A DNA stretch of 64,000 bases from Streptomyces camponoticapitis (GTDB taxonomy: Bacteria; Actinomycetota; Actinomycetes; Streptomycetales; Streptomycetaceae): NCBI RefSeq assembly GCF_014646115.1, contig NZ_BMMV01000028.1, forward strand, positions 1-64,000, given 5' to 3'. A program made the translations under genes and the position numbers. Numbering within the stretch: position 1 is the stretch's first letter; each line of letters begins with the position of its first letter. Of the stretch, positions 8,908 to 17,358 are shown one piece after another. The notes beneath the pieces were generated by a model that was not told where the DNA came from, did no database searches, and saw only the letters and a list, made by a program, of their open reading frames with translations.

Positions 8908-9567
8908 TCACCCGGGAGTGACGAGCCTCGCCTCGTACGCGAACACCGCCGCCTGTGTACGGTCACGCAGCCCCAGCTTCACCAGGATGCGGCTCACATG
9001 CGTCTTGATCGTGGACTCGGCGACCACCAGATGACCGGCGATCTCCGCGTTCGACAGCCCCTGCGCGATCAGCACCAGCACCTCTGTCTCGCGCTCCGTG
9101 AGCTCCCCCATCTGTGCCATCGCGGGCTGGCGCGGCGACTCGGCCAGCTTGGAGAACTCCGTGATCAGCCGGCGCGTCACCGTGGGCGCGAGGAGCGCCT
9201 CACCGGACGCCACCACCCTTACGCCGTCGGCCAGTTGGCGTGCCGACGCGTCCTTGAGCAGAAAGCCGGAGGCCCCCGCCCGCAGCGCCTGGTACACATA
9301 CTCGTCCAGGTCGAACGTCGTCAGGACGAGCACCTTCGCGTCGGCGTCCGCCGCCACGATCTCGCGCGTCGCCTCGATACCGTTCAGCTCCGGCATCCGG
9401 ATGTCCATCAGGACCACGTCCGGCCGGAGGGCCGCGACCTGGGTGACGGCCTCCCGGCCGTTCACCGCCTCACCGACGACCTCGATGTCCGGCATCGCGT
9501 TGAGCAGGACCGAGAAGCCCTCGCGGACCATCACCTGGTCGTCGACGATCAGCACGCGGATGGTCAT
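8908..9567 (-). CDS. NarL/LuxR-family response regulator
   Basis: This 219-residue regulator has an N-terminal receiver domain (phosphoacceptor Asp55 in VVLMDIRMPELNG, acidic pair DD at 9-10, conserved Lys in FLLKDA) and a C-terminal LuxR helix-turn-helix (LTERETEVLVLIAQGLSNAEIA, then TIKTHVSRIL). Its start overlaps the stop of the sensor kinase gene by ATGA, so the two are co-translated partners. Targets are not visible; self-regulation is likely. Confidence 0.95.
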   Translation of the reverse strand: MTIRVLIVDDQVMVREGFSVLLNAMPDIEVVGEAVNGREAVTQVAALRPDVVLMDIRMPELNGIEATREIVAADADAKVLVLTTFDLDEYVYQALRAGASGFLLKDASARQLADGVRVVASGEALLAPTVTRRLITEFSKLAESPRQPAMAQMGELTERETEVLVLIAQGLSNAEIAGHLVVAESTIKTHVSRILVKLGLRDRTQAAVFAYEARLVTPG

Positions 9568-10958
9568 GACCGCTCCCCGTCAGCCTTCGTGGCCGGACCC
9601 GCGCCCGCGTCGGCGGGCTCGTCCTCGTCCTGGACGGCGACCGGTATGTACGCCGCGACCTCGTAGCCACCGTCCGGCAGCAGCCTCGCCGTCATCTCCC
9701 CGTTCAGCATCGTCACCCGCTCCCGCATCCCCGTTATGCCGTGGCCCGCCCCCGGCGAAGGCTTCACCAGCCCTTGCGGCGGCGTATTGACTATCCGCAG
9801 GCCGAGCCCGCCCAGCACATACGAGACCTCCACCTTCGCCGTCGCCCCCGGCGCGTGCCGCAGAGCGTTGCTCAGTGCTTCCTGGATGATGCGGTACGCC
9901 GACAGCTCGACGCCCTGCGGCAGCTCCCGTACCGCTCCGGTGACCGCCTTCTCCACGGTCAGGCCGGCCTCCCGGACATTGGAGAGCAGCCCTTCAAGGT
10001 CGGCGAGCGTCGGCTGCGGCGCGTCGGGGGCGTCGTAGTCCTCGGCCCGGACGACTCCGAGCACGCGACGCAGCTCGGTCAGCGCGGCGACCGCGTTCTC
10101 CCGGATGGTGGCGAAGGCCTTCTCCAGCTCGGGCGGCGGATTCTCCACCCGGTAGGGCGCCGCCTCCGCCTGGATGGCGACGACCGACATATGGTGCGCC
10201 ACGACATCGTGCAGCTCGCGGGCGATGGTGGTGCGCTCTTCGAGAAGCGTGCGCCGGCTGCGCTCGACCGCGTTCACACTGAGCTGCACCGCCACCTCCT
10301 TCTTCGCGTCACGGCGGATGTGCAGCGCGGAGACGGCCAGCAGGGTGAGCGCGGAGACGAAGAGCATGGGTGCCGTGGTCGAGCTGTACATGTACCCGCC
10401 GCCGAAGAGTGTCTCGACAACGATCGAGTACCCCAGCGTGAGCAGCCACATCCAGCCCGCGGTACGCGGATTCGTCCGTATCGCGACGATTGTCATGACA
10501 GCCAGATACGAGGCGAAGGCGGACGGCGTCCAAGGCCAGTCGGCGTAGTAGGAGGTCGACATCCCCGTGATCGCTGTGACCGCGAGAGCCAGCCACCAGG
10601 CCGCGACGGGCCTGATGAGAACCAGCAGGAGCGGCACCACCGTGATCAGGTCCAGCCCCGATCCGTTGGCCGTCCCGACGAGCAGCGCGAACAGCGAGCA
10701 CCCGACGATCACAGAGTGCGGGAACCATCCCGCGTACTCCCGCAGCCGCTCCGGCAGCCGGCGCGTGATCACACCGTCCGTGGCCATGCGCGGCAGCGGC
10801 CGGTAGGCGAAGGCGTCGTGGAAGAGGTCCTGCCGCAGGCTCCCGATCAGGCCCGCGACCGCTCGGAACTCGGGGCTCCGGGCTTTCCCGGTCGCGGTCT
10901 TCGCCGTCTTCGTCTGTGTATTGGTCACGTTTTCAAAGGTAAGGGGAGGGACGGGCAC
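9564..10958 (-). CDS. Sensor histidine kinase (HisKA_3 type)
   Basis: This 464-residue kinase has several hydrophobic segments (about 75-200), then the HisKA_3 box ERTTIARELHDVVAHHMSVV with the phosphoacceptor His, and a C-terminal HATPase (IIQEALSNALRHA, GHGITGMRERV). It phosphorylates the downstream response regulator. Two GTG starts are possible. GTG at 10958 has a GGTGA six bases upstream. GTG at 10928 (protein starting VTNTQTKT) has none. The extra ten residues are not typical of the family, so the later start cannot be excluded. Confidence 0.93.
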   Translation of the reverse strand: MPVPPLTFENVTNTQTKTAKTATGKARSPEFRAVAGLIGSLRQDLFHDAFAYRPLPRMATDGVITRRLPERLREYAGWFPHSVIVGCSLFALLVGTANGSGLDLITVVPLLLVLIRPVAAWWLALAVTAITGMSTSYYADWPWTPSAFASYLAVMTIVAIRTNPRTAGWMWLLTLGYSIVVETLFGGGYMYSSTTAPMLFVSALTLLAVSALHIRRDAKKEVAVQLSVNAVERSRRTLLEERTTIARELHDVVAHHMSVVAIQAEAAPYRVENPPPELEKAFATIRENAVAALTELRRVLGVVRAEDYDAPDAPQPTLADLEGLLSNVREAGLTVEKAVTGAVRELPQGVELSAYRIIQEALSNALRHAPGATAKVEVSYVLGGLGLRIVNTPPQGLVKPSPGAGHGITGMRERVTMLNGEMTARLLPDGGYEVAAYIPVAVQDEDEPADAGAGPATKADGERS

Positions 10959-11094
10959 CGGTCGTCACCAGTGATAGGGATCCTTTCCCGTCCCTCCCAA
11001 GTACTACATGCACACTCCCCAGAGCTACACGCGGAGATCGGTGGTGCCCCCGCCGTCGTAGGTGATCAGGTGCGGCCCGGTCGCCCCGCCCCCG

Positions 11095-12012
11095 TCAGTA
11101 CGCGAGCTGCGCCAGTTCCTCGGCCACGACCGCACAGGCATCGGCGCCCGGGTCCACCGGCGGGTAGTGCCCGACGTCCTCCAGCAGCGTGATGCCGACC
11201 ATCTCCCCGGCCTTGGCAGCGGCGTCGACATACGCCTCCGAGACGGCCTGCGGCACGACGATGTCCTCCCGGCCGTGCACGACGGCGGTGGCGATCCCGG
11301 TGGGCAGCAGCACCGACGGGTCCGCGTTGTCCCTGCGCGCCTTCAACTCCGCCTCCCCACCGAGGAGTTGTACGACGGCTCCGCCGCACACACCCAGCTC
11401 GACGGCGGAGGTGAAGTCCGCGATGGGCGCGATCGCGACGACCCCGCGCAGCAGCGGGGGCTCGTCCAGCCGCCACGGCGACCCCACGGGCAGCACATGC
11501 CGGGCCGCCGCCCAGAGCGCGAGGTGACCACCGGCGGAGTGCCCGGTGACCACGATCCGGCGCGGGTCGGCCTGCGGGAGGGCGTCGGCGACGAGCGCGG
11601 GCAGCGCGTCCATCACGGCCGCGATGTCGTCGAACGTCTCGGGCCACCGCCCGGCGACCGGCTCGGACCCACCGGCCCCGGCCTCCGCGCCGAGCGCCTC
11701 CTCCGCGCTCCCCCGCCGGTACTCCACGTTGGCCACGGCGAACCCCCGACTGGCCAGGAAGCCGGCGAACGGCGTCAGATGCGCCCGGTCGTACGGCGCC
11801 CGCCACGCCCCGCCGTGCACCACGACGACCAGCGGCACACCCTCGCGCCCGCCACGCGGCGCGTAGAAGTCGACCACCTGATCAGGGTGCTCCCCGTACG
11901 CCGAGGTGACGTCCGGCTCCACCCTCGGACGCGACAGCAGCGCCTCGAACTCGGCCTGGTCACGGACGACCGCAGCGGCATCGGCGGAGCCACGGGCGGC
12001 GGAATCCGTCAT
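11095..12012 (-). CDS. kynB: Kynurenine formamidase-like alpha/beta hydrolase
   Basis: This 305-residue alpha/beta-hydrolase of the BD-FAE/esterase-lipase type has the oxyanion motif VVVVHGGAWRAP and the nucleophile elbow GHSAGGHLALW. A late Asp (HGREDIVV) and His (EDVGHYPP) complete a Ser-Asp-His triad. Such hydrolases deformylate N-formylkynurenine to kynurenine. It is the last gene of the same-strand block kynA-kynU-hydrolase-kynB, which supports that role. The sequence alone cannot rule out another ester substrate. Confidence 0.78.
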   Translation of the reverse strand: MTDSAARGSADAAAVVRDQAEFEALLSRPRVEPDVTSAYGEHPDQVVDFYAPRGGREGVPLVVVVHGGAWRAPYDRAHLTPFAGFLASRGFAVANVEYRRGSAEEALGAEAGAGGSEPVAGRWPETFDDIAAVMDALPALVADALPQADPRRIVVTGHSAGGHLALWAAARHVLPVGSPWRLDEPPLLRGVVAIAPIADFTSAVELGVCGGAVVQLLGGEAELKARRDNADPSVLLPTGIATAVVHGREDIVVPQAVSEAYVDAAAKAGEMVGITLLEDVGHYPPVDPGADACAVVAEELAQLAY

Positions 12013-12173
12013 GCTGCGCCAACCTTTCGATGAGAGAAGCGAATTGACCTGATCAGCCGGGACGCTATCAGCATCCCCGCCACAGGTTTACGGCCCCGTC
12101 CCACCGCTGGCGGCCCCGCCACCGCCGTACTCCCCCGCCGCGCGTCAGCGCCCCGGTGACGACCGTCGCCGCA

Positions 12174-13433
12174 TCACCGATCACCGCCGCAGATCGCCCG
12201 GTCGAGCAGCGCCTGGACGGCCTTCTCCGCCGCGAAAAGAGACTCGTCGTCCGCCCTCTTCCCGGTCGAGTTGACGACCACCGACCGCTGTCCGTTCTCG
12301 CTGACCGCCGTCCGCACGGTCTGCCCCTCCAGATCACCGCCGTGCCCCCAGCGGTACCCACCGCAGCTCAGCGGCTGCCGCATCACCCCGAGCCCGTAGT
12401 GCAGCCCGGGAAAGACCGCCTGGAATTCCGCGCCCGCGGGCACGGTCTTCCGCAGCTCGGCCATCTGGGCGGGCGGCAGCAGCCGGCCGCGCTGGAGGGC
12501 CGTCAGGAAGCGGTCCAGGTCGCGCTCGCCGGTGATCAGCTCACCGGCGGCCGAGGCCCACGACATGTCGCGGACGCTGGTGTCCGTCCAGCCGGTGGAT
12601 CCCGGGAACCGCTGATACGCGTGCGTGTAGGGGCCCTTGAGCCCCGGGTCGTCACCGGGGGCGTACGTCCGCGTCAGCCCCAGCGGGCGGACGATACGGT
12701 CGCGGATCTCGGTGTCCCACGACTTGCCCGTGACCTTCTCGATGATCATCCCGACGAGCGTGTAGCCGGTGTTCGAGTAACTCCAGTCCGGCTCGGGATC
12801 GTTCGGGTCGGCGGGCTCGAAGTCCGGCTGGTGCCTCATCGCCGCGGCCACGGACTCCTCCGGGTCGTGGTGGTCGAATCTGGTCCGCTCGAAGTCCTCG
12901 GCCGTGTCGCCGGTGTCCTCGGTGAAGTCGTAGTTGTAGATCCCGCTGGTGTGCTGGAGCAGATGCCGCACCGTGACGCGGCTGCCGTCGTTGCCGTTCC
13001 CCGCGACGACACCGGGCAGCCAGTCCTCCACGGTGTCGTCGAGTGACAGCCGCCCCTCGGCGGCGAGTTGGAGGACGACCGTCGCCACGAAGGTCTTGGT
13101 GACGCTGGCCGCGCGGAAGTCGGCCGCGTGCGACACCCGCCGCCCGGTGCCCAGCTCGGCCTCCCCGGCGACGGCGTACGTACGGCGCTGCCCGTCACGC
13201 ACCTGTACGGAGATGCCCACGTACCCGGCCTCCCTCAGCGTGCGGTCCACCTCACGCCGCAACTCCTTCCGCGACAGGGCGGTGCCCGCGGAGTCCCGGC
13301 CGGCGCCTTCTGTCCCGTGCGCGGGCGCCGGACCCGCGGAGACCCCGAGGGAGACGGCGCAGACGGCGGCGGTGACGAGCGCGGTGACCACGGGCAGGCG
13401 CGAACGGCGTGAGGTTTTCGCGTAAGTGCTCAT
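12174..13433 (-). CDS. Secreted class C beta-lactamase-like serine hydrolase
   Basis: This 419-residue protein starts at ATG 13433 with a signal peptide (KTSRRSRLPVVTALVTAAVC, cleavage near SAGPAPAHG). It has the penicillin-binding/esterase triad: SVTK (SxxK nucleophile), YSNTGY (YxN) and HGG near the end. The body matches the D-alanyl-D-alanine carboxypeptidase / beta-lactamase class C superfamily. It is exported and may act on peptidoglycan, a beta-lactam or an ester. It sits between kynU and kynB on the same strand but has no obvious link to tryptophan catabolism. The frame is open upstream, but the signal peptide fixes the start. Confidence 0.9.
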   Translation of the reverse strand: MSTYAKTSRRSRLPVVTALVTAAVCAVSLGVSAGPAPAHGTEGAGRDSAGTALSRKELRREVDRTLREAGYVGISVQVRDGQRRTYAVAGEAELGTGRRVSHAADFRAASVTKTFVATVVLQLAAEGRLSLDDTVEDWLPGVVAGNGNDGSRVTVRHLLQHTSGIYNYDFTEDTGDTAEDFERTRFDHHDPEESVAAAMRHQPDFEPADPNDPEPDWSYSNTGYTLVGMIIEKVTGKSWDTEIRDRIVRPLGLTRTYAPGDDPGLKGPYTHAYQRFPGSTGWTDTSVRDMSWASAAGELITGERDLDRFLTALQRGRLLPPAQMAELRKTVPAGAEFQAVFPGLHYGLGVMRQPLSCGGYRWGHGGDLEGQTVRTAVSENGQRSVVVNSTGKRADDESLFAAEKAVQALLDRAICGGDR

Positions 13434-13555
13434 GGCCAACAGCCTGTTGGACCGGGCGCCCCGATCCCATGACGGAGGCACCCATCCGGGCGGTGGGGGT
13501 ACCCCCAGGTGGGCAGTGGGTTCCTCGGCCGCGTGCGCCGGTCTCAGCACCCGCC

Positions 13556-14773
13556 TCAGCTCACGTCCCGCAGGACATCCCCCAGCACCCGCGCCGCCCG
13601 TTCCGCGTCGCGGAAGCCCACGTACAGCGGTGTGAATCCGAACCGCAGCACGTCCGGCCGCCGCAGGTCCCCGACCACCCCGCGGGCGATCAGCTCCGCC
13701 ATCACCGCGGGCGCCTCGGCACAGCGCAGCGCCACCTGGCTGCCGCGCTCCGCATGCGCCGCCGGGGTCAGCGAAGCGACCCGCCCCGCCGGGGCGTACG
13801 CCTCCACGCACCGCAGGAAGAAGTCCGTCAGCGCCAGGCTCTTCGCCCGCAGCACATCCAGGGAGACTCCCTCCCACACGTCGAGTGCCGCTTCCAGCGC
13901 CAGCATGGAGAGGATGTCCGGGGTGCCCACCCGGCCACGCGTCGCGCCGTCCGCGGCCGTGTAGTCGGGCGTCATCCCGAACGGGTCCGCGTGCGAGGTC
14001 CAGCCCGGCAGCGGGGAGTCGAAAGCCTCCTGGTGGCGCTCGGCGACGTACAGGAAGGCCGGTGAACCCGGCCCGCCGTTCAGGTACTTGTACGTACAGC
14101 CGATCGCCAGGTCGACCTCGTGCGCGTCCAGCCCGACCGGCAGCGCGCCCGCGCTGTGGCACACGTCCCAGATCGCCAGCGCCCCCGCGTCGTGCAGCGC
14201 CGCCGTGATGCCGGGCAGGTCGTGGAGCCGGCCCGTACGGAAGTCGACGTGGTTGACGAGCGCGGCGGCCGTACGCGGCCCTAGCGCACCCGGCAACTCG
14301 CCGACGGCCACCGGCACCAGGCGCCTGCCGGTCATCCGCGCGGCCGACTCCGCGATGTACCCGTCACTGGGGAAGGTCGCGGCGTCGACCAGGATCTCGT
14401 CCCGGCCCTCGTCCGCGATACGCGCCGCGGCCACAACCGCCTTGAAGACATTGACACTTGTGGAGTCGCCGACCACGACACGGCCGGGCGCCGCACCGAC
14501 CAGCGGCGCGATCCGGTCGCCGATCCGCTCGGGAGCGACCCACCAGCCGCCCTCGGTCCAGGAGCGGATACGCAGCTCGCCCCACTGCCGGGTGATGACG
14601 TCCTGGACCCGCTCGGGCACATGGCGGGGCAGCGCGCCGAGCGAGTTGCCGTCCAGATAGACGGAGTCGTCGTCCAGGACGAACAGCTCGCGCCGCGGGG
14701 CCAGTTCGTCGGCGGCGTCGAGCTCGGCGGCCCGTTTCACCAGTGCTTCCGAAGGCAACGACGGCTCAGACAT
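13556..14773 (-). CDS. kynU: Kynureninase
   Basis: KynU is a PLP enzyme that cleaves kynurenine to anthranilate and alanine. The protein has 405 residues, normal for the family. Diagnostic blocks are YLDGNSLGALP, the phosphate loop GDSTSVNVFK, the PLP aspartate in IWDVCHSAG and the Schiff-base lysine K229 in CTYKYLNGGPG. Its ATG overlaps the kynA stop by eight bases (14766-14773), so translation is probably coupled. With kynA and kynB it completes the route from tryptophan to anthranilate. Confidence 0.96.
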   Translation of the reverse strand: MSEPSLPSEALVKRAAELDAADELAPRRELFVLDDDSVYLDGNSLGALPRHVPERVQDVITRQWGELRIRSWTEGGWWVAPERIGDRIAPLVGAAPGRVVVGDSTSVNVFKAVVAAARIADEGRDEILVDAATFPSDGYIAESAARMTGRRLVPVAVGELPGALGPRTAAALVNHVDFRTGRLHDLPGITAALHDAGALAIWDVCHSAGALPVGLDAHEVDLAIGCTYKYLNGGPGSPAFLYVAERHQEAFDSPLPGWTSHADPFGMTPDYTAADGATRGRVGTPDILSMLALEAALDVWEGVSLDVLRAKSLALTDFFLRCVEAYAPAGRVASLTPAAHAERGSQVALRCAEAPAVMAELIARGVVGDLRRPDVLRFGFTPLYVGFRDAERAARVLGDVLRDVS

Positions 14774-15611
14774 GGCTGCGCGCCGTCCACAGCTCCGGGA
14801 ACACGTTCTTCTGCGCGCGCTTCTCCAGCCACGCGACACCGGCGGAGCCGCCCGTCCCGGTCTTGGAGCCCATCGCGCGCCGCGTCGCCACGAGATGGTC
14901 GTTGCGCCAGCGCCACACCAGCTCGGCGACGTCCGTCAACGCCTCGCCCAGCCTGATGACTTCACCGTTCTGGTCGGGCTCCGCGTAGATCGCGGCCCAG
15001 ACCTCCTCGACCGCCGTCGACGGCTCGTACTTCTGCGTGAAGTCGCGGTTCAGCGCCGACACCGGCACCGGCAGCCCGCGCCGGGCCAGCAGGCTCAGCA
15101 CCTCGTCGTACAGGCTCGGCTCCTGAAGCGCCTTCTCCAGCTCGGCGTGCACGCGCGGCGCGCCCCGGTGCGGTACGAGCATGGACGCCGACTTGTCGCC
15201 GAGCAGGAACTCCAACCGCCGGTACATCGCCGACTGGAAGCCGGAGCCGTCGCCGAGCGCGCTGCGGTACGAGTTGAACTGCACGGGTGTCAGCTGGCTC
15301 AGCGGCGTCCACGAAGCGTTCAGCGCCTCGAACTCGCGCACCGACCGCTTGAGCGCGTCGACCGCGACCGGCACCCGGTCCTCGCGCAGCGCGCGCGACG
15401 CGGTCTCCCACTCGTGGACGATGACGGTGAACCACAGCTCCATCACCTGGGTGGTCACCAGGAAGACCATCTCGCCCGGGTCGTCGGACATCGGGTGCTG
15501 GAGATGGGTGAGGACGTCCGCCCGGACGTAGTCCTCGTACGGGGTCGTACCCGCGAAGTCGAGGTTCGGGGCATCCGAACCGGCTCCGGAGGCATCGGGG
15601 GGCTGCGACAT
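14766..15611 (-). CDS. kynA: Tryptophan 2,3-dioxygenase
   Basis: KynA is a heme dioxygenase that opens the indole ring of L-tryptophan to N-formylkynurenine. The 281-residue protein has the family's helical core: TPYEDYVRADVLTHLQHP, ELWFTVIVHEWE, SYRSALGDGSGFQSAMYRRLEFLLG and the C-terminal WRWRNDHLVATRRAMGSKTGTGGS, where the substrate and heme loops lie. ATG at 15611 with upstream GGAGACAGAG is chosen over an in-frame start 18 codons earlier. It is first of the operon-like block leading to kynU. Confidence 0.96.
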   Translation of the reverse strand: MSQPPDASGAGSDAPNLDFAGTTPYEDYVRADVLTHLQHPMSDDPGEMVFLVTTQVMELWFTVIVHEWETASRALREDRVPVAVDALKRSVREFEALNASWTPLSQLTPVQFNSYRSALGDGSGFQSAMYRRLEFLLGDKSASMLVPHRGAPRVHAELEKALQEPSLYDEVLSLLARRGLPVPVSALNRDFTQKYEPSTAVEEVWAAIYAEPDQNGEVIRLGEALTDVAELVWRWRNDHLVATRRAMGSKTGTGGSAGVAWLEKRAQKNVFPELWTARSHV

Positions 15612-15703
15612 CTCTGTCTCCTCGATATTGCTACCGGGTAGCGGTCCGCCCCTTCCAATCGGCATCGGAGCTCCGGTCCCCTGTTCGCATCATAATCCCG
15701 ACT

Positions 15704-16537
15704 TCACGGCACCGCCGGACCTGTGATGTACGTCCCGTTCTCCTCGTACGGCCACGCGTTCGCGACGCAGCCGTGCAGGCCCTTGATCTGCTGCATCATC
15801 GCCGGCGCGGGTTCGCCCTCGCCGCCGCAGGTGACATGGCCCCGGCCCAGACGGTGGCCGACCTCGTGATTGATGATCAGCGCGCGGTACTCGGTGACCG
15901 GGCCGTCGAACTGCTCGGACCCCAGCACCCAGCGCTTGAGGTTCACCACGACGGTGCGGCCGACGGTGCAGTTCACCTCACCGCGCGTGAGCAGGCCCGC
16001 GGCGCCGCAGATCCGGTCCACCGTGCCCGGCGTCGCTATCTTCACGTCGAAGTCGGAGGGGCCCGAGGCGACGAGCTGGAAGGAGTTGCGGCCGTCGGAG
16101 GTCCAGCCCCGGGGGTGCGCCAGGATTGTCTCGATCTCGACGGCGGCCTCCCGCTCGGAGAGCTCGATGCCCTTCTCGACCTGGACCCTGTAGCGGCGGA
16201 CTGTGTCGCCGGAGCCGACGGGCGAACCGGCGGAGCGGGCGGTGGTGAAGGTGCCGGGGCCGTCGTCGGGGACGGGTATACGGCGTACCGCCTCCGGGGA
16301 GGCGGTGGGAGCGGGGGCGACGTTCGAGCCCCCGGGGGCCGTCGTGGGCTCCCCCGCCCCGGATTCGGCCTCCTCCGAGGCGTCCTCGGCGGGGTCCTCG
16401 GCCGCCTCGGCGGTGGGATCGCTCTCCGGCCAGCCCGCGAGGGCCGCGCCGCCACCGACGAACACGGCGGTCAGGCACACGCCGATGAGCACGGCGCGGA
16501 CGATCGGACGGCGGCGGGCCAGGACACGCTTGCCCAA
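15704..16537 (-). CDS. DUF3152 secreted metzincin-like protein
   Basis: This 277-residue protein has a basic N-terminus and a signal or anchor helix (VRAVLIGVCLTAVFVGGGAA). An acidic Pro/Ala-rich linker (about 38-85) leads to a globular domain. That domain contains HEVGHRLGRGH (224-234), an exact HExxHxxGxxH zinc motif, followed by a Met-containing turn (PAPAMMQQ). These are hallmarks of metzincin-type zinc proteases. DUF3152 is common and conserved in actinobacteria but uncharacterised. Cysteines at C176, C186, C237 and C258 may form disulfides outside the membrane. Confidence 0.85.
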   Translation of the reverse strand: MGKRVLARRRPIVRAVLIGVCLTAVFVGGGAALAGWPESDPTAEAAEDPAEDASEEAESGAGEPTTAPGGSNVAPAPTASPEAVRRIPVPDDGPGTFTTARSAGSPVGSGDTVRRYRVQVEKGIELSEREAAVEIETILAHPRGWTSDGRNSFQLVASGPSDFDVKIATPGTVDRICGAAGLLTRGEVNCTVGRTVVVNLKRWVLGSEQFDGPVTEYRALIINHEVGHRLGRGHVTCGGEGEPAPAMMQQIKGLHGCVANAWPYEENGTYITGPAVP

Positions 16538-16823
16538 GACGGACTTCTCCCCTGCTTCGGCCGGCGTCGGGGAGAGGGTGCCGGGACCTCGTACCGGATT
16601 CGATGGCGTGTGCGATCGTACCGACCGCGCGCCGCGGGTCCGTAGCCTTTCGGACGGCCACGGACCTGCGGCGATTCACGGTGTTACGGACAAACTCGAC
16701 GTCACGCGAAGCGACACGAAAGCAACGCCGCACGGACGCGCGCCGCCCGAGCGCGGCGTCCCGGCGTCCCAGAGAGCGCGGAGTCACCTCTCGCGAGGGG
16801 GAACGAACGCCCCCGGCCGAGCC

Positions 16824-17237
16824 TCAGCCGAGGGTGTCGGCCGCCACCGCGGAGGAGTCCCGCAGGAAGACCGAGCAGCGCTCGTACTCCTCCTGCTCGC
16901 CGATCGCCTGCGCGGAGCGGGCCAAGGCGTGCAGGGCGCGCAGGAAGCCACGGTTCGGCTCGTGCTCCCACGGCACCGGGCCGTGCCCCTTCCAGCCACT
17001 GCGGCGCAGGGAGTCGAGGCCACGGTGGTAGCCGGTACGGGCGTACGCGTACGACTCGACGACCCGGCCGTTCTCGAACGCGTCGTCGGCGAGCTGGGCC
17101 CACGCGAGCGACGAGGTCGGGTACTTCGCCGCGACATCGGCGGGCGCCGTCCCGTTCGCGAGAAGCTCCCGCGGCTCGGGGTCGTCGGGCAGGTGCGTGG
17201 GGGGCGGTCCCCCAAGAAGGTCTTTGTGGATGGCCAT
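16824..17237 (-). CDS. DUF3151 protein
   Basis: This 137-residue acidic soluble protein matches the actinobacterial DUF3151 family (HLPDDPEPRELLANGTAPADVA, SSLAWAQLADDAF, AYARTGYHRGLDSLRRSGWKG). The helix pairs resemble a TPR-like scaffold. It has no catalytic motif and no known function. In Streptomyces this gene commonly lies in the fba/purA region. Confidence 0.88.
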   Translation of the reverse strand: MAIHKDLLGGPPPTHLPDDPEPRELLANGTAPADVAAKYPTSSLAWAQLADDAFENGRVVESYAYARTGYHRGLDSLRRSGWKGHGPVPWEHEPNRGFLRALHALARSAQAIGEQEEYERCSVFLRDSSAVAADTLG

Positions 17238-17358
17238 GCCTCCGAGTGTCCCAGGTCGTGTCGGATTCCGTGGCCGCGGTGCGGGTTTGCCACAGGCAAT
17301 CGCCGCCCCGTGGCCTGAACCGGGGGACAGCCCCTCGCGGCCACCGGCACACCGGCCC

